The translations under genes were made by a program, and so were the position numbers. Positions 5,934 to 11,120 of a DNA stretch of 11,204 nt are shown piece after piece. The notes under the pieces are model-generated. The model saw only the letters and a list, made by a program, of their open reading frames with translations. It had not been told where the DNA came from and did no database searches. Origin of the DNA: an uncultured Clostridia bacterium (lineage in GTDB: Bacteria > Bacillota > Clostridia > TANB77 > CAG-508); contig CALXAS010000040.1 of the NCBI GenBank assembly GCA_944386315.1, positions 1 through 11,204 on the forward strand. Direction: 5' to 3'. Position 1 is the first letter of the stretch. The number at the start of each line of letters is the position of its first letter.

Positions 5934-6429
5934 TTATTGTAACATTTGCCTCACTATAATAATCTTCCACCGAATAATGAATTGCTCCATCATATTCTAC
6001 ACCTTTTGGATAATAAATAGTGTGAGAACCTCTGTTAATAATATATACATCTGTATATTGTGATACATCCGCAGAAGGATCATTCATCGCCTGAATAGTC
6101 TGGTAATCTGCTCCATAATTTAAAGAATCCAAACCTAAGCTTGCTATATCTATTACCCAATAAGTGTCACTATCATTGACATTTTTTACATCTATAAACA
6201 TGGAGGTATTAGTATATTCGTTTAAAACAGGTAATGTTTTATTTCTAGCATAGTACTGTTCTACTTTCTCTGCTAATTCACTAATATCTTGCTCAAAATC
6301 TGTTTTAGTTTTTGTATTTGTAAGTCCATCTACATTCGCTGCTACCGTAAAAGCTAATAGTGATAAAATAACAATAGTTACTACTAATGCTATTAAGGTA
6401 ACTCCCCTTTCCTTATTTCTTTTCTTCAT
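5905..6429 (-). CDS. Pilin-like (prepilin N-terminal motif) surface protein, probable N-terminal part of the repeat protein
   Basis: The 174-aa reading begins with a type III-like prepilin leader: a short basic start, then the cleavage context RG|VTLIALVVTIVIL with a hydrophobic helix at about residues 10-30. Unlike true type IV pilins the mature position 5 is Ala, not Glu, which is common in this clostridial family. A helical stretch (36-62) and a compact domain follow, with DTYWVIDIASLGLDSLNYG and VYIINRGSHTIYYPKGVEYDG, as seen in other clostridial pilin-like surface proteins. AGGAGG lies 7 nt upstream and a 17-nt-spaced promoter precedes. The frame ends at TAA (5907-5905) just as the next reading begins one base out of phase. 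The original product was therefore probably about 583 residues, anchored by this helix and displaying the repeats outside. Confidence 0.85.
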   Translation of the reverse strand: MKKRNKERGVTLIALVVTIVILSLLAFTVAANVDGLTNTKTKTDFEQDISELAEKVEQYYARNKTLPVLNEYTNTSMFIDVKNVNDSDTYWVIDIASLGLDSLNYGADYQTIQAMNDPSADVSQYTDVYIINRGSHTIYYPKGVEYDGAIHYSVEDYYSEANVTINANIVFSRR

Positions 6430-6459
6430 AGCAACTCCTCCTTTTCTTCCGTTTATCCT

Positions 6460-6495
6460 TACTTCTATTTTACTACTTTTTTAAGTTTTATTCAA
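6460..6495 (-). promoter_or_regulatory. Sigma-A promoter of the pilin-like gene
   Basis: On the minus strand TTGAAT (6490-6495) and TAAAAT (6467-6472) are 17 nt apart, with 10 of 12 consensus bases. The leader would be about 30 nt. This indicates the pilin-like/repeat gene is transcribed separately from the sortase gene upstream. Confidence 0.7.
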
Positions 6496-6584
6496 CATTT
6501 TTCTACTAAAATTCTAGGAATTTTGCTCTTTTCAAAGTATTAAAACAAGTTACTTAGGGAGAAGATTTTTACCTTAATTTCAGC

Positions 6585-7205
6585 TTAATCATACACCTCT
6601 ATAGCCTTGATAATTTGCCTCTTTACAGCTCCTAACGTACAAGTAATTAATGTCACCTCTCTTTCTCCTTTTGTGTCTTGAGAAAGACAAGAAGTATCTG
6701 TTGGACTTACTTTAAATGTGTCATAAATTTGATAAGTTATTTTTTGATCATAAGTATCTGTCAGTATTAAAATGTCTCCTTTTTCTAATTCTTTTAATCT
6801 TCCAAATGTTTGTGTATAATTATGTCCTGCAATACACAAATTGCCAATTCCATTTACTCTAGCCCCCGCTGTTTTCGTAACAGCAACCTTTAGTGCCTGG
6901 TCACTTGTTTCTGACAAAATATATTTTTCTAAATTCAATTTTGGAATTTCTATTTTTCCAATTACGGTATATCCTTTCCATTCTCTAGGCAAATTCGTAT
7001 ATTCCGGTAAATTTAAGTTTTCTTCCTCTTGTATTTTTATTTCTTCTCCCTGATAATTCTCTATTTTTATAGGAAGTTTTTTTGCTGTTTCGTAGTTTTC
7101 CATTGAATTGATATCTATTTGTTCCAATAAGATAATGGATAATGCAACTAAAAACATAATAGCAAATAGAATGCCAAGTAATAATTTCCCGTTTTTACGA
7201 TACAT
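6585..7205 (-). CDS. Sortase, class D-like
   Basis: Membrane-bound cysteine transpeptidase that cuts LPXTG-type signals and joins the protein to the cell wall. The 206-aa product has an N-terminal membrane anchor (about residues 8-27) and then a sortase domain from about 78. The catalytic residues are visible: His128 in CIAGHNY, Cys189 in TLITC, and Arg196 in GAVKRQII. The TLITC motif and short length suit class D (or the related class E). The start codon overlaps the last 11 nt of the LPKTG gene and has no clear ribosome binding site, so translation is probably coupled. That overlap makes the upstream LPKTG protein its likely substrate. The pilin-like protein next door has no sorting signal and is unlikely to be a substrate. 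Confidence 0.92.
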   Translation of the reverse strand: MYRKNGKLLLGILFAIMFLVALSIILLEQIDINSMENYETAKKLPIKIENYQGEEIKIQEEENLNLPEYTNLPREWKGYTVIGKIEIPKLNLEKYILSETSDQALKVAVTKTAGARVNGIGNLCIAGHNYTQTFGRLKELEKGDILILTDTYDQKITYQIYDTFKVSPTDTSCLSQDTKGEREVTLITCTLGAVKRQIIKAIEVYD

Positions 7206-7821
7206 TTTTTTGTTTAATACTATATATCATATAGATAAATGCTAGAATTACGAATGCGTAAATCACATACTCTACTAAACTGGTTCCCGTTTTCGGAAGC
7301 TCTGTATCTTCTTCATTATTTACTACTGTGTTTTCTACAGTATTTGCAATTGTGTTTTCTATGGTATTCGTCATAGCTGCTTGTTCTTGTACATCTACTG
7401 TAATGCTTTTGGTAGTAATAACACTATTGCCACTTTCTAAATTTAATAAACTAACGGTAATTGTGTATTCTCCTGCTTTTGGAAAAGTGGCTGTAACAGG
7501 TGTCTCATTTTTAAAATCTCCCTGAATAGGGAATCCTTCTTCTGGTCCCCAATAACCAGTTTGTGCAATGTCAATGTCTGCTCCCAAAGAATCTTTTGCT
7601 ATTAACTTAGGAGTAGCTGGTCCAGATACATCTACTTTTACTCTTACCTTTGTATAGGTTGGTGCACTTTTTCCTTCTAGTACAATGTTTACTGCCTTTG
7701 CTTCATTTTCTACCACTATCCCATCATAGGAAATAATAAAATTTACTTCATCGGTTGCATATACACAAGCACTCATCATTAGTAGACATACTATTAATAC
7801 AATAATCCTTTTTATTTTCAT
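7195..7821 (-). CDS. LPXTG-anchored cell-wall protein
   Basis: The 208-aa product has a signal peptide (residues 1-22, probable cut VYA|TDE) and an extracellular part that looks like an all-beta Ig-like module (about 25-145, with PKAGEYTITVSLLN typical of such folds). A spacer of four-residue repeats follows (NTIE NTIA NTVE NTVV, 152-167). At the C-terminus are the sorting signal LPKTG (175-179), a hydrophobic span and a short tail with Lys. AGGAG is about 11 nt before the start. It lies 68 nt after murI on the same strand with no strong promoter between them, and its 3' end overlaps the sortase gene. Its job is probably adhesion or wall display; the ligand is unknown. Confidence 0.88.
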   Translation of the reverse strand: MKIKRIIVLIVCLLMMSACVYATDEVNFIISYDGIVVENEAKAVNIVLEGKSAPTYTKVRVKVDVSGPATPKLIAKDSLGADIDIAQTGYWGPEEGFPIQGDFKNETPVTATFPKAGEYTITVSLLNLESGNSVITTKSITVDVQEQAAMTNTIENTIANTVENTVVNNEEDTELPKTGTSLVEYVIYAFVILAFIYMIYSIKQKNVS

Positions 7822-7889
7822 AAATAGTCTCTCTCCTCTTTCTTGTTTTCTATCACTACATGTATATGGAGGCTGACTTGTCTATATTC

Positions 7890-8684
7890 CTATATTTGTA
7901 TCTCTTTTATTTGTTTTTCTATCTCTGTATTTTCTAGCATTCTACTTGCTACCTGTATAAAATTCGTTTCTCTATCTGTTAAATAAATTTGAGTATTTGC
8001 AGAGAATGATTCTCCTTCTTCTTTTTGTTCTAATAGCATTTCTTTTAATTGTTTACTTACTAATTTCCCTGTATGGATAATTTCCACTGTATCTCCTAAC
8101 TCTTCTTTTATTAATGGCTCAAATAAAGGATAATGGGTACATCCTAATATTAATGCATCTACATTTTTCATATCTTTTAGATATTCTTTAATTGTTAATT
8201 TTGCTACTTCATTACTTATCCATCCTTCTTCTGCCATTGGTGCTAAAAGTGGGCAAGCTTTACTTTTTACTTCTATTTCTGGAATTTCCTTTTTTAGCTT
8301 TTTTTCCCATCCATTACTACGAATCGTTCCTGCTGTTGCTATCACTCCTACTTTTCTTAAATTTTCTTTCTTTTTTATATATTGCACTGTACTATCTATA
8401 ATTCCCATGATAGGAATACGATACCTTTTTTGCATTTCCTCTAAAGCTTGACTAGTTGCTGTTCCACAAGCTATTACAATTGCTTTTACATCTTGCGAAA
8501 TTAAAAAATCCATTCCTTTTTGTGTCAACTGTATAATACTTTCTTTTGATTTGCTTCCATAAGGGAAACGTTTTGTATCTCCTAAATAGATAATATTCTC
8601 TTGTGGTAGTTCTTTTTTTACTTCTTTTAAAACAGTAAGACCTCCCACCCCTGAATCAAACATTCCTATGCTTCTATTATCCAT
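7890..8684 (-). CDS. murI: Glutamate racemase
   Basis: Interconverts L- and D-glutamate to supply D-Glu for peptidoglycan; cytoplasmic and cofactor-independent. The 264-aa product is full length. Visible family features are FDSGVGGLTVL (D10, S11), YLGDTKRFPYG (33-43), the first catalytic Cys73 in IACGTAT, and the second catalytic Cys182 in LGCTHYPL with H184. The first Cys is usually followed by Asn (ACNT); here it is Gly74, so one substrate-contacting side chain is missing. A GGAAAGGAAG sequence precedes the ATG, and a TATAAT lies upstream. It opens a run of envelope genes (LPKTG protein, sortase) on the same strand, which fits a wall-related cluster. Confidence 0.96.
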   Translation of the reverse strand: MDNRSIGMFDSGVGGLTVLKEVKKELPQENIIYLGDTKRFPYGSKSKESIIQLTQKGMDFLISQDVKAIVIACGTATSQALEEMQKRYRIPIMGIIDSTVQYIKKKENLRKVGVIATAGTIRSNGWEKKLKKEIPEIEVKSKACPLLAPMAEEGWISNEVAKLTIKEYLKDMKNVDALILGCTHYPLFEPLIKEELGDTVEIIHTGKLVSKQLKEMLLEQKEEGESFSANTQIYLTDRETNFIQVASRMLENTEIEKQIKEIQI

Positions 8685-8708
8685 ATTTTGTTTTCTTCCT
8701 TTCCTAAT

Positions 8709-8743
8709 TTTTTCTATTATATCTTTTTTTAGAAATAAATCTA
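8709..8743 (-). promoter_or_regulatory. Possible promoter of murI
   Basis: A perfect TATAAT (8716-8721 on the minus strand) is about 32 nt before the start codon. The -35 region is weak: the best match is TGTAGA with an 18-nt spacer. It is plausible only as the sole promoter-like site in the gap. Confidence 0.45.
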
Positions 8744-8753
8744 CATTTTTTTA

Positions 8754-8781
8754 CACATTTTTTATTTTCTCTCATAAGATA
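8754..8781 (+). promoter_or_regulatory. Candidate SigK (late mother-cell) promoter
   Basis: CATAAGATA (8773-8781) fits the SigK -10 pattern CATAnnnTA. CACA (8754-8757) fits the short -35 mACm with a 15-nt spacer, and an alternative AC at 8753 gives 17. It lies about 50 nt before the ATG at 8831. The TATAAT at 8810-8815 is too close to the ribosome binding site to serve. The motif is short and the region AT-rich, so chance is possible. Confidence 0.35.
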
Positions 8782-8830
8782 TAGTAATAAGCTATATGCT
8801 TAAAATAAATATAATAGAAGGAGCGTAAAT

Positions 8831-9184
8831 ATGATGGAATTCGATAAAAATGTATGTCCTGTTTTAGATGTAGACGGAATTATTGCCTCTGGTAAGCAAT
8901 TCGACTTAGAAATAAGACTTCCTGAAGACAATCGTAATGTTATTTATGGCATTGTAAAAGATTGTTATGGAGATCCAGTATGTGATGCTGTTGTAAAATT
9001 AGTAGAAATTGTTTGTGAATGTGGAAAAGAGGAAAGAAGACCTGTTTCTCATACTTTTACAGATAAAGAAGGCGAATTTGTATTTGGACCTTTATGTAAT
9101 AACAAATTCTATGCTATAGAAATTTGGGTAGATAAAACAACCCATTCAAGTTTAAAGTTTATCTACCCTCATAAAATTCCATAA
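8831..9184 (+). CDS. Small carboxypeptidase-regulatory-like (transthyretin-fold) protein
   Basis: The 117-aa product lacks a signal peptide. Its core, about residues 37-115, reads NVIYGIVKDCYGDPVCDAVV and then HTFTDKEGEFVFGPLCNNKFYAIEIW. This is the beta-sandwich pattern of carboxypeptidase-regulatory-like or CnaB-type domains, in which a variable loop follows the GxVxDxxGxPV turn. Five Cys are present (C9, C45, C51, C62, C64 or close to these), high for a protein this size. Similar stand-alone proteins are known in Clostridia without a firm function. AAGGAG lies 7 nt before the first ATG; a second ATG follows directly. The SigK-like promoter would make it a spore-coat candidate. Its 3' end overlaps the convergent 51-aa gene by 26 nt. 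Confidence 0.8.
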   Translation: MMEFDKNVCPVLDVDGIIASGKQFDLEIRLPEDNRNVIYGIVKDCYGDPVCDAVVKLVEIVCECGKEERRPVSHTFTDKEGEFVFGPLCNNKFYAIEIWVDKTTHSSLKFIYPHKIP

Positions 9185-9314
9185 TTATCTCATAGCTTTC
9201 TTTTATTGTATAACTATTATATAATAATATTTCTAACATCCTTTCAATTAGCTTTTTATTTTTGTTATATTTCTTGCTAATTTCATTTATAATCATTTCT
9301 TCATTAGTTTTCAT
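9159..9314 (-). CDS. Small helical protein of unknown function (51 aa)
   Basis: I do not recognise it. The product reads MKTNEEMIINEISKKYNKNK and continues ...LIERMLEIL..., ending MEFYEGR. Its pattern of hydrophobic residues suits two or three short amphipathic helices, with no Cys and no membrane segment. The start at 9314 is chosen because AAAGGAG (9324-9330) sits 9 nt upstream; the in-frame ATG at 9350 has no such site and would read through it. It is probably transcribed from the promoter bracketed by Spo0A boxes, which would leave a leader of about 160 nt containing a large inverted repeat. The position suggests regulation at sporulation onset. Function unknown. Confidence 0.6.
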   Translation of the reverse strand: MKTNEEMIINEISKKYNKNKKLIERMLEILLYNSYTIKESYEIIMEFYEGR

Positions 9315-9385
9315 ATCAAAAATCTCCTTTTTTGTAAAATTTACTTGCATTACTCAAAAAAGAAGATTATAATAAGTCTGTTCAT

Positions 9386-9468
9386 ATATTGTATATTCTT
9401 TTTTAAGTAATATACATAGAGGTAGCGTTTGGTATTTGGCTATCTCTATTTTTTTGAATATACAATAT
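9386..9468. repeat. Nested inverted repeat (83 bp)
   Basis: Perfect 13-bp outer arms (9386-9398 and 9456-9468) enclose an inner 11-position stem (9416-9426 with 9439-9449) around a 12-nt loop. The inner stem is perfect except for one position that pairs as G-U only in a plus-strand RNA, and it is followed there by seven T. Bases 9391-9397 can alternatively pair with 9409-9415, so two folds exclude each other. On the minus strand it lies in the leader of the 51-aa gene. Confidence 0.7.
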
Positions 9469-9473
9469 TTCCT

Positions 9474-9521
9474 TGTCGAAACTATATCATTAATTTTACA
9501 TATGTGCAACACTTTTCGACA
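9474..9521 (-). promoter_or_regulatory. Sigma-A promoter bracketed by two inverted Spo0A boxes
   Basis: On the minus strand TTGCAC (9504-9509) and TATAGT (9481-9486) are 17 nt apart. A perfect 0A box (TGTCGAA on the plus strand, 9474-9480) directly abuts the -10 and covers the expected start near 9474. A second box in the opposite orientation (9515-9521) lies just upstream of the -35. Boxes over the start and behind the -35 would suit repression by phosphorylated Spo0A. The promoter points at the 51-aa gene. Confidence 0.6.
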
Positions 9522-9582
9522 TTATTTTTATATTTTTTACCAGTTGGATAAAGTATAGCATATATATTATCCGTTTTGGCGG

Positions 9583-9617
9583 AAAAAAAAGAAACCAATT
9601 ATAAAACTGATTTCTTT
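9583..9617 (-). terminator. Minus-strand rho-independent terminator
   Basis: An 11-position stem (9607-9617 with 9588-9598) forms in minus-strand RNA with two G-U pairs and an 8-nt loop. It is followed by a run of T from the A-run at 9583-9590. Those positions are A-C mismatches on the plus strand, so it acts in the minus direction only. Confidence 0.7.
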
Positions 9618-9644
9618 CTTCTTTTTCACTATTTTCCCATTAAA
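9583..9644 (-). ncRNA. Candidate short RNA of about 60 nt
   Basis: The region lies between a TATAAT promoter with tandem Spo0A boxes and a minus-strand terminator, and contains no ORF beyond three codons. It could be a free small RNA or simply a short attenuated leader. There is no direct evidence of transcription. Confidence 0.3.
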
Positions 9645-9650
9645 TAGATA

Positions 9651-9699
9651 ATTATATTGTAACATATTTTTTAGATTTTGTGTGTCGAAGGGTGTCGAA
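9651..9699 (-). promoter_or_regulatory. Candidate Spo0A-controlled promoter with tandem 0A boxes
   Basis: A perfect TATAAT on the minus strand (9651-9656) has no good -35 hexamer. Instead two perfect 0A boxes, TGTCGAA at 9683-9689 and 9693-9699 on the plus strand, lie about 39-55 nt upstream of the predicted start. They are exactly 10 bp apart and so on one face of the helix. A weak -35 with boxes just behind it is the layout of Spo0A-activated sigma-A promoters. Confidence 0.5.
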
Positions 9700-9700
9700 T

Positions 9701-9737
9701 AAAAAACTGATATCAGCCCAACTACGACAGATATCAG
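9701..9737 (-). terminator. Possible second terminator hairpin
   Basis: An 8-bp stem of CTGATATC with GATATCAG (9707-9714 and 9730-9737), extendable by G-U pairs, has a 15-nt loop and is followed on the minus strand by six T. The GATATC elements are also part of a near-perfect direct repeat 21 bp apart, so this may instead be a protein-binding site. Confidence 0.4.
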
Positions 9738-9810
9738 CCATTCCAATAAAACGACAGCGAATAAAAGCTTTATTCTTTTAAAATAATAGCATAAATTTTT
9801 CATGCTGTCA

Positions 9811-9835
9811 AAAAAAAGACTATTACTAGTCTTTT
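9811..9835 (-). terminator. Terminator of the proteinase operon
   Basis: In minus-strand RNA AAAAGACTA pairs with TAGTCTTTT (9827-9835 with 9814-9822) around a 4-nt loop, with a T-run at the end. The stem overlaps the stop codon of the proteinase gene at 9834-9836. Confidence 0.7.
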
Positions 9836-10733
9836 ACTTTGTTATTGCTATTGTTGCTATCCCATTGTGATTTTCAATTATTTTTACTGCTTTTGAATTT
9901 GAAAAAGTATGCATATAACAATGATGTATAGATAATACTGCATCTTGAAAATTGTCATCTTCCTCTAAATCAACTACTTTTAGTCCTATTTCTTTCGCTT
10001 TCTTAGTATTTATATGTCTAGAATGGATTTTAGTCATCTCGTTATTATTTAAATATGTTATTATATTTTCTATCTTTTTTTCTTTTTCTTTTTCTGGCTC
10101 ATCTCTAAACATTGCCCCATTATATAACCATTCTTTCATTAATTCTTTTGATAATTCTATAGCCTTATAACACTGTTCAATAAATGCTGGAGGATACTTT
10201 GTTATTATGGGTTGCCATACTGGAATAGTTTTTGGATTTTCTATAATTTCTTTTCTAGCTTTCTCAAATTCCTGAATTACTCCATAACATGGTGTTCCAC
10301 CAAATTGGGGATCTACTGGTCCTATATTAGAGTGCTTTCCCATTATTATTTCTGTTCCTATACAAGATAGCATTGTTCCTCCAGACATTGCTAATTGAGG
10401 CACAATTACTCTTATATTATCACCAAATATTTCTCTCAAATAGTTACCTATTGCTTCTGTAGCAGTTACTTCTCCTCCTGGCGAATGTATTATTAAATCT
10501 AATCCTTTAGTTTTATCCAAATTATTTATTGCTGTCATAAATCCAGTCATATCTGTATCATTTATTCCTACATCTGGATGCTTACTATTTGATAAAAAAC
10601 CAGAATAATAGCAAATTACATTTCTTCCAGTTATTTCATTTAATTTTTTTATATATTTTCTTCTCACTATATCTAGTGGACTTCCTGGATTTTGCTGTTT
10701 TATTTCATTCATTATTTCATTCCAACTTGCCAT
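9834..10733 (-). CDS. SDH-type serine proteinase with a ClpP/crotonase-like fold
   Basis: The 299-aa product matches the serine dehydrogenase proteinase (SDH_sah) group related to SppA and ClpP. Key motifs in order are GLDLIIHSPGGEVTATEAIG (77-96, oxyanion-type glycines) and VPQLAMSGGTML (111-122) with the likely nucleophile Ser117. GKHSNIGPVDPQFGG (132-146) follows. A Lys/Glu-rich linker (212-220) leads to a C-terminal helical part. There is no signal peptide or membrane segment, so unlike SppA it is cytosolic. AAGGAG lies 7 nt before the start. It follows the 79-aa gene by 11 nt, so the two form an operon. Members of this family occur sporadically, often near mobile or defence genes; the substrate is unknown. 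The family call is secure, the biological role is not. Confidence 0.85.
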   Translation of the reverse strand: MASWNEIMNEIKQQNPGSPLDIVRRKYIKKLNEITGRNVICYYSGFLSNSKHPDVGINDTDMTGFMTAINNLDKTKGLDLIIHSPGGEVTATEAIGNYLREIFGDNIRVIVPQLAMSGGTMLSCIGTEIIMGKHSNIGPVDPQFGGTPCYGVIQEFEKARKEIIENPKTIPVWQPIITKYPPAFIEQCYKAIELSKELMKEWLYNGAMFRDEPEKEKEKKIENIITYLNNNEMTKIHSRHINTKKAKEIGLKVVDLEEDDNFQDAVLSIHHCYMHTFSNSKAVKIIENHNGIATIAITK

Positions 10734-10744
10734 TCTAATTCTCC

Positions 10745-10984
10745 TTATACACTAGCATAACTATTTACATCTAAAGAAGATTTTTTACTATAGTCATACA
10801 TAAATATTTCCTTATAATAATAGTCTTCATCACTGTTAGTATCTTTTTCTTTCTCTACTATATTCAATCTCTTGTATGTGTCAGCTATTTCATCTAAGAT
10901 ATTTTTATCTAATTTTACATCATTCTTATTCAATATACTAACATCTCCATTCTCATTAATTCCTAAAATTATAATTTTGCTCAT
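10745..10984 (-). CDS. Unknown acidic protein, operon partner of the SDH-type proteinase (79 aa)
   Basis: I do not recognise this protein. It starts MSKIIILGINENGDVSILNK, which looks like two beta strands. A helical stretch (KNILDEIADTYKRLNIVEKE), an acidic Asn/Asp/Glu patch with Tyr residues (DEDYYYKEIFMYDY), and a Ser-rich tail follow. It has no membrane segment or Cys. The start is set at 10984 because AAAGGAG (10993-10999) is 8 nt upstream; the in-frame ATGs at 11020 and 11017 lack such a site. It is the first gene after a strong promoter and ends 11 nt before the proteinase gene. A role as regulator, adaptor or substrate of the proteinase is possible but is inference only. Confidence 0.7.
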   Translation of the reverse strand: MSKIIILGINENGDVSILNKNDVKLDKNILDEIADTYKRLNIVEKEKDTNSDEDYYYKEIFMYDYSKKSSLDVNSYASV

Positions 10985-11074
10985 TTTATCAACTCCTTTT
11001 ATAAATAGTATTCCCATCATCTATAAAAAGTAATTAATAAAATTTTATTTATTATATATTTATATATATTCTTC

Positions 11075-11110
11075 TGTCAATATTATACCACAAAAATTCA
11101 CACTTTGCAA
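11075..11110 (-). promoter_or_regulatory. Extended -10 promoter of the proteinase operon
   Basis: On the minus strand TTGCAA (11105-11110) and TATAAT (11082-11087) are 17 nt apart, with TGG directly before the -10, an extended -10 element. Transcription should begin near 11075, leaving an AT-rich leader of about 90 nt. Confidence 0.75.
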
Positions 11111-11120
11111 ATCAAAAGTG
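11101..11120. promoter_or_regulatory. Possible operator palindrome over the -35
   Basis: CACTTT and AAAGTG form 6-bp inverted arms (11101-11106 and 11115-11120) with an 8-nt centre. The element covers the -35 hexamer of the operon promoter, where a dimeric repressor could block RNA polymerase. The rest of the window to 11204 shows no supported feature. Confidence 0.35.

Larger units (their letters stand above)
9315..9833. other. Gene-free regulatory region with Spo0A boxes, hairpins and two promoters
   Basis: I see no credible gene in these 519 bases. Moving along the minus strand from 9833 it holds a terminator at the end of the proteinase gene and a second terminator-like hairpin. Next come a promoter with two tandem Spo0A boxes and a third terminator only about 60 nt past that promoter. 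A promoter bracketed by two more Spo0A boxes and an 83-bp nested inverted repeat follow, leading to the 51-aa gene. Confidence 0.6.

Noticed and set aside
7760..7780. Lipobox-like MSAC in the LPKTG protein
   Set aside because: The -3 position is Met rather than Leu/Val/Ile, a good signal peptidase I site (VYA|TDE) follows, and the protein has a clear sortase signal.
9315..9350. Longer start of the 51-aa gene at 9350
   Set aside because: The extra stretch contains AAAGGAG positioned 9 nt before the ATG at 9314, and 9350 has no ribosome binding site.
9567..9803. 78-aa minus-strand reading with a hydrophobic middle
   Set aside because: It has no ribosome binding site. Its end (KKKKEISF... and FFFF) is the translation of a terminator hairpin and its T-run. 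Its middle covers tandem Spo0A boxes and another hairpin. It is better read as regulatory DNA.
10985..11020. Longer start of the 79-aa gene at 11020
   Set aside because: The AAAGGAG 8 nt before 10984 would be inside the coding region, and 11020 lacks its own site.
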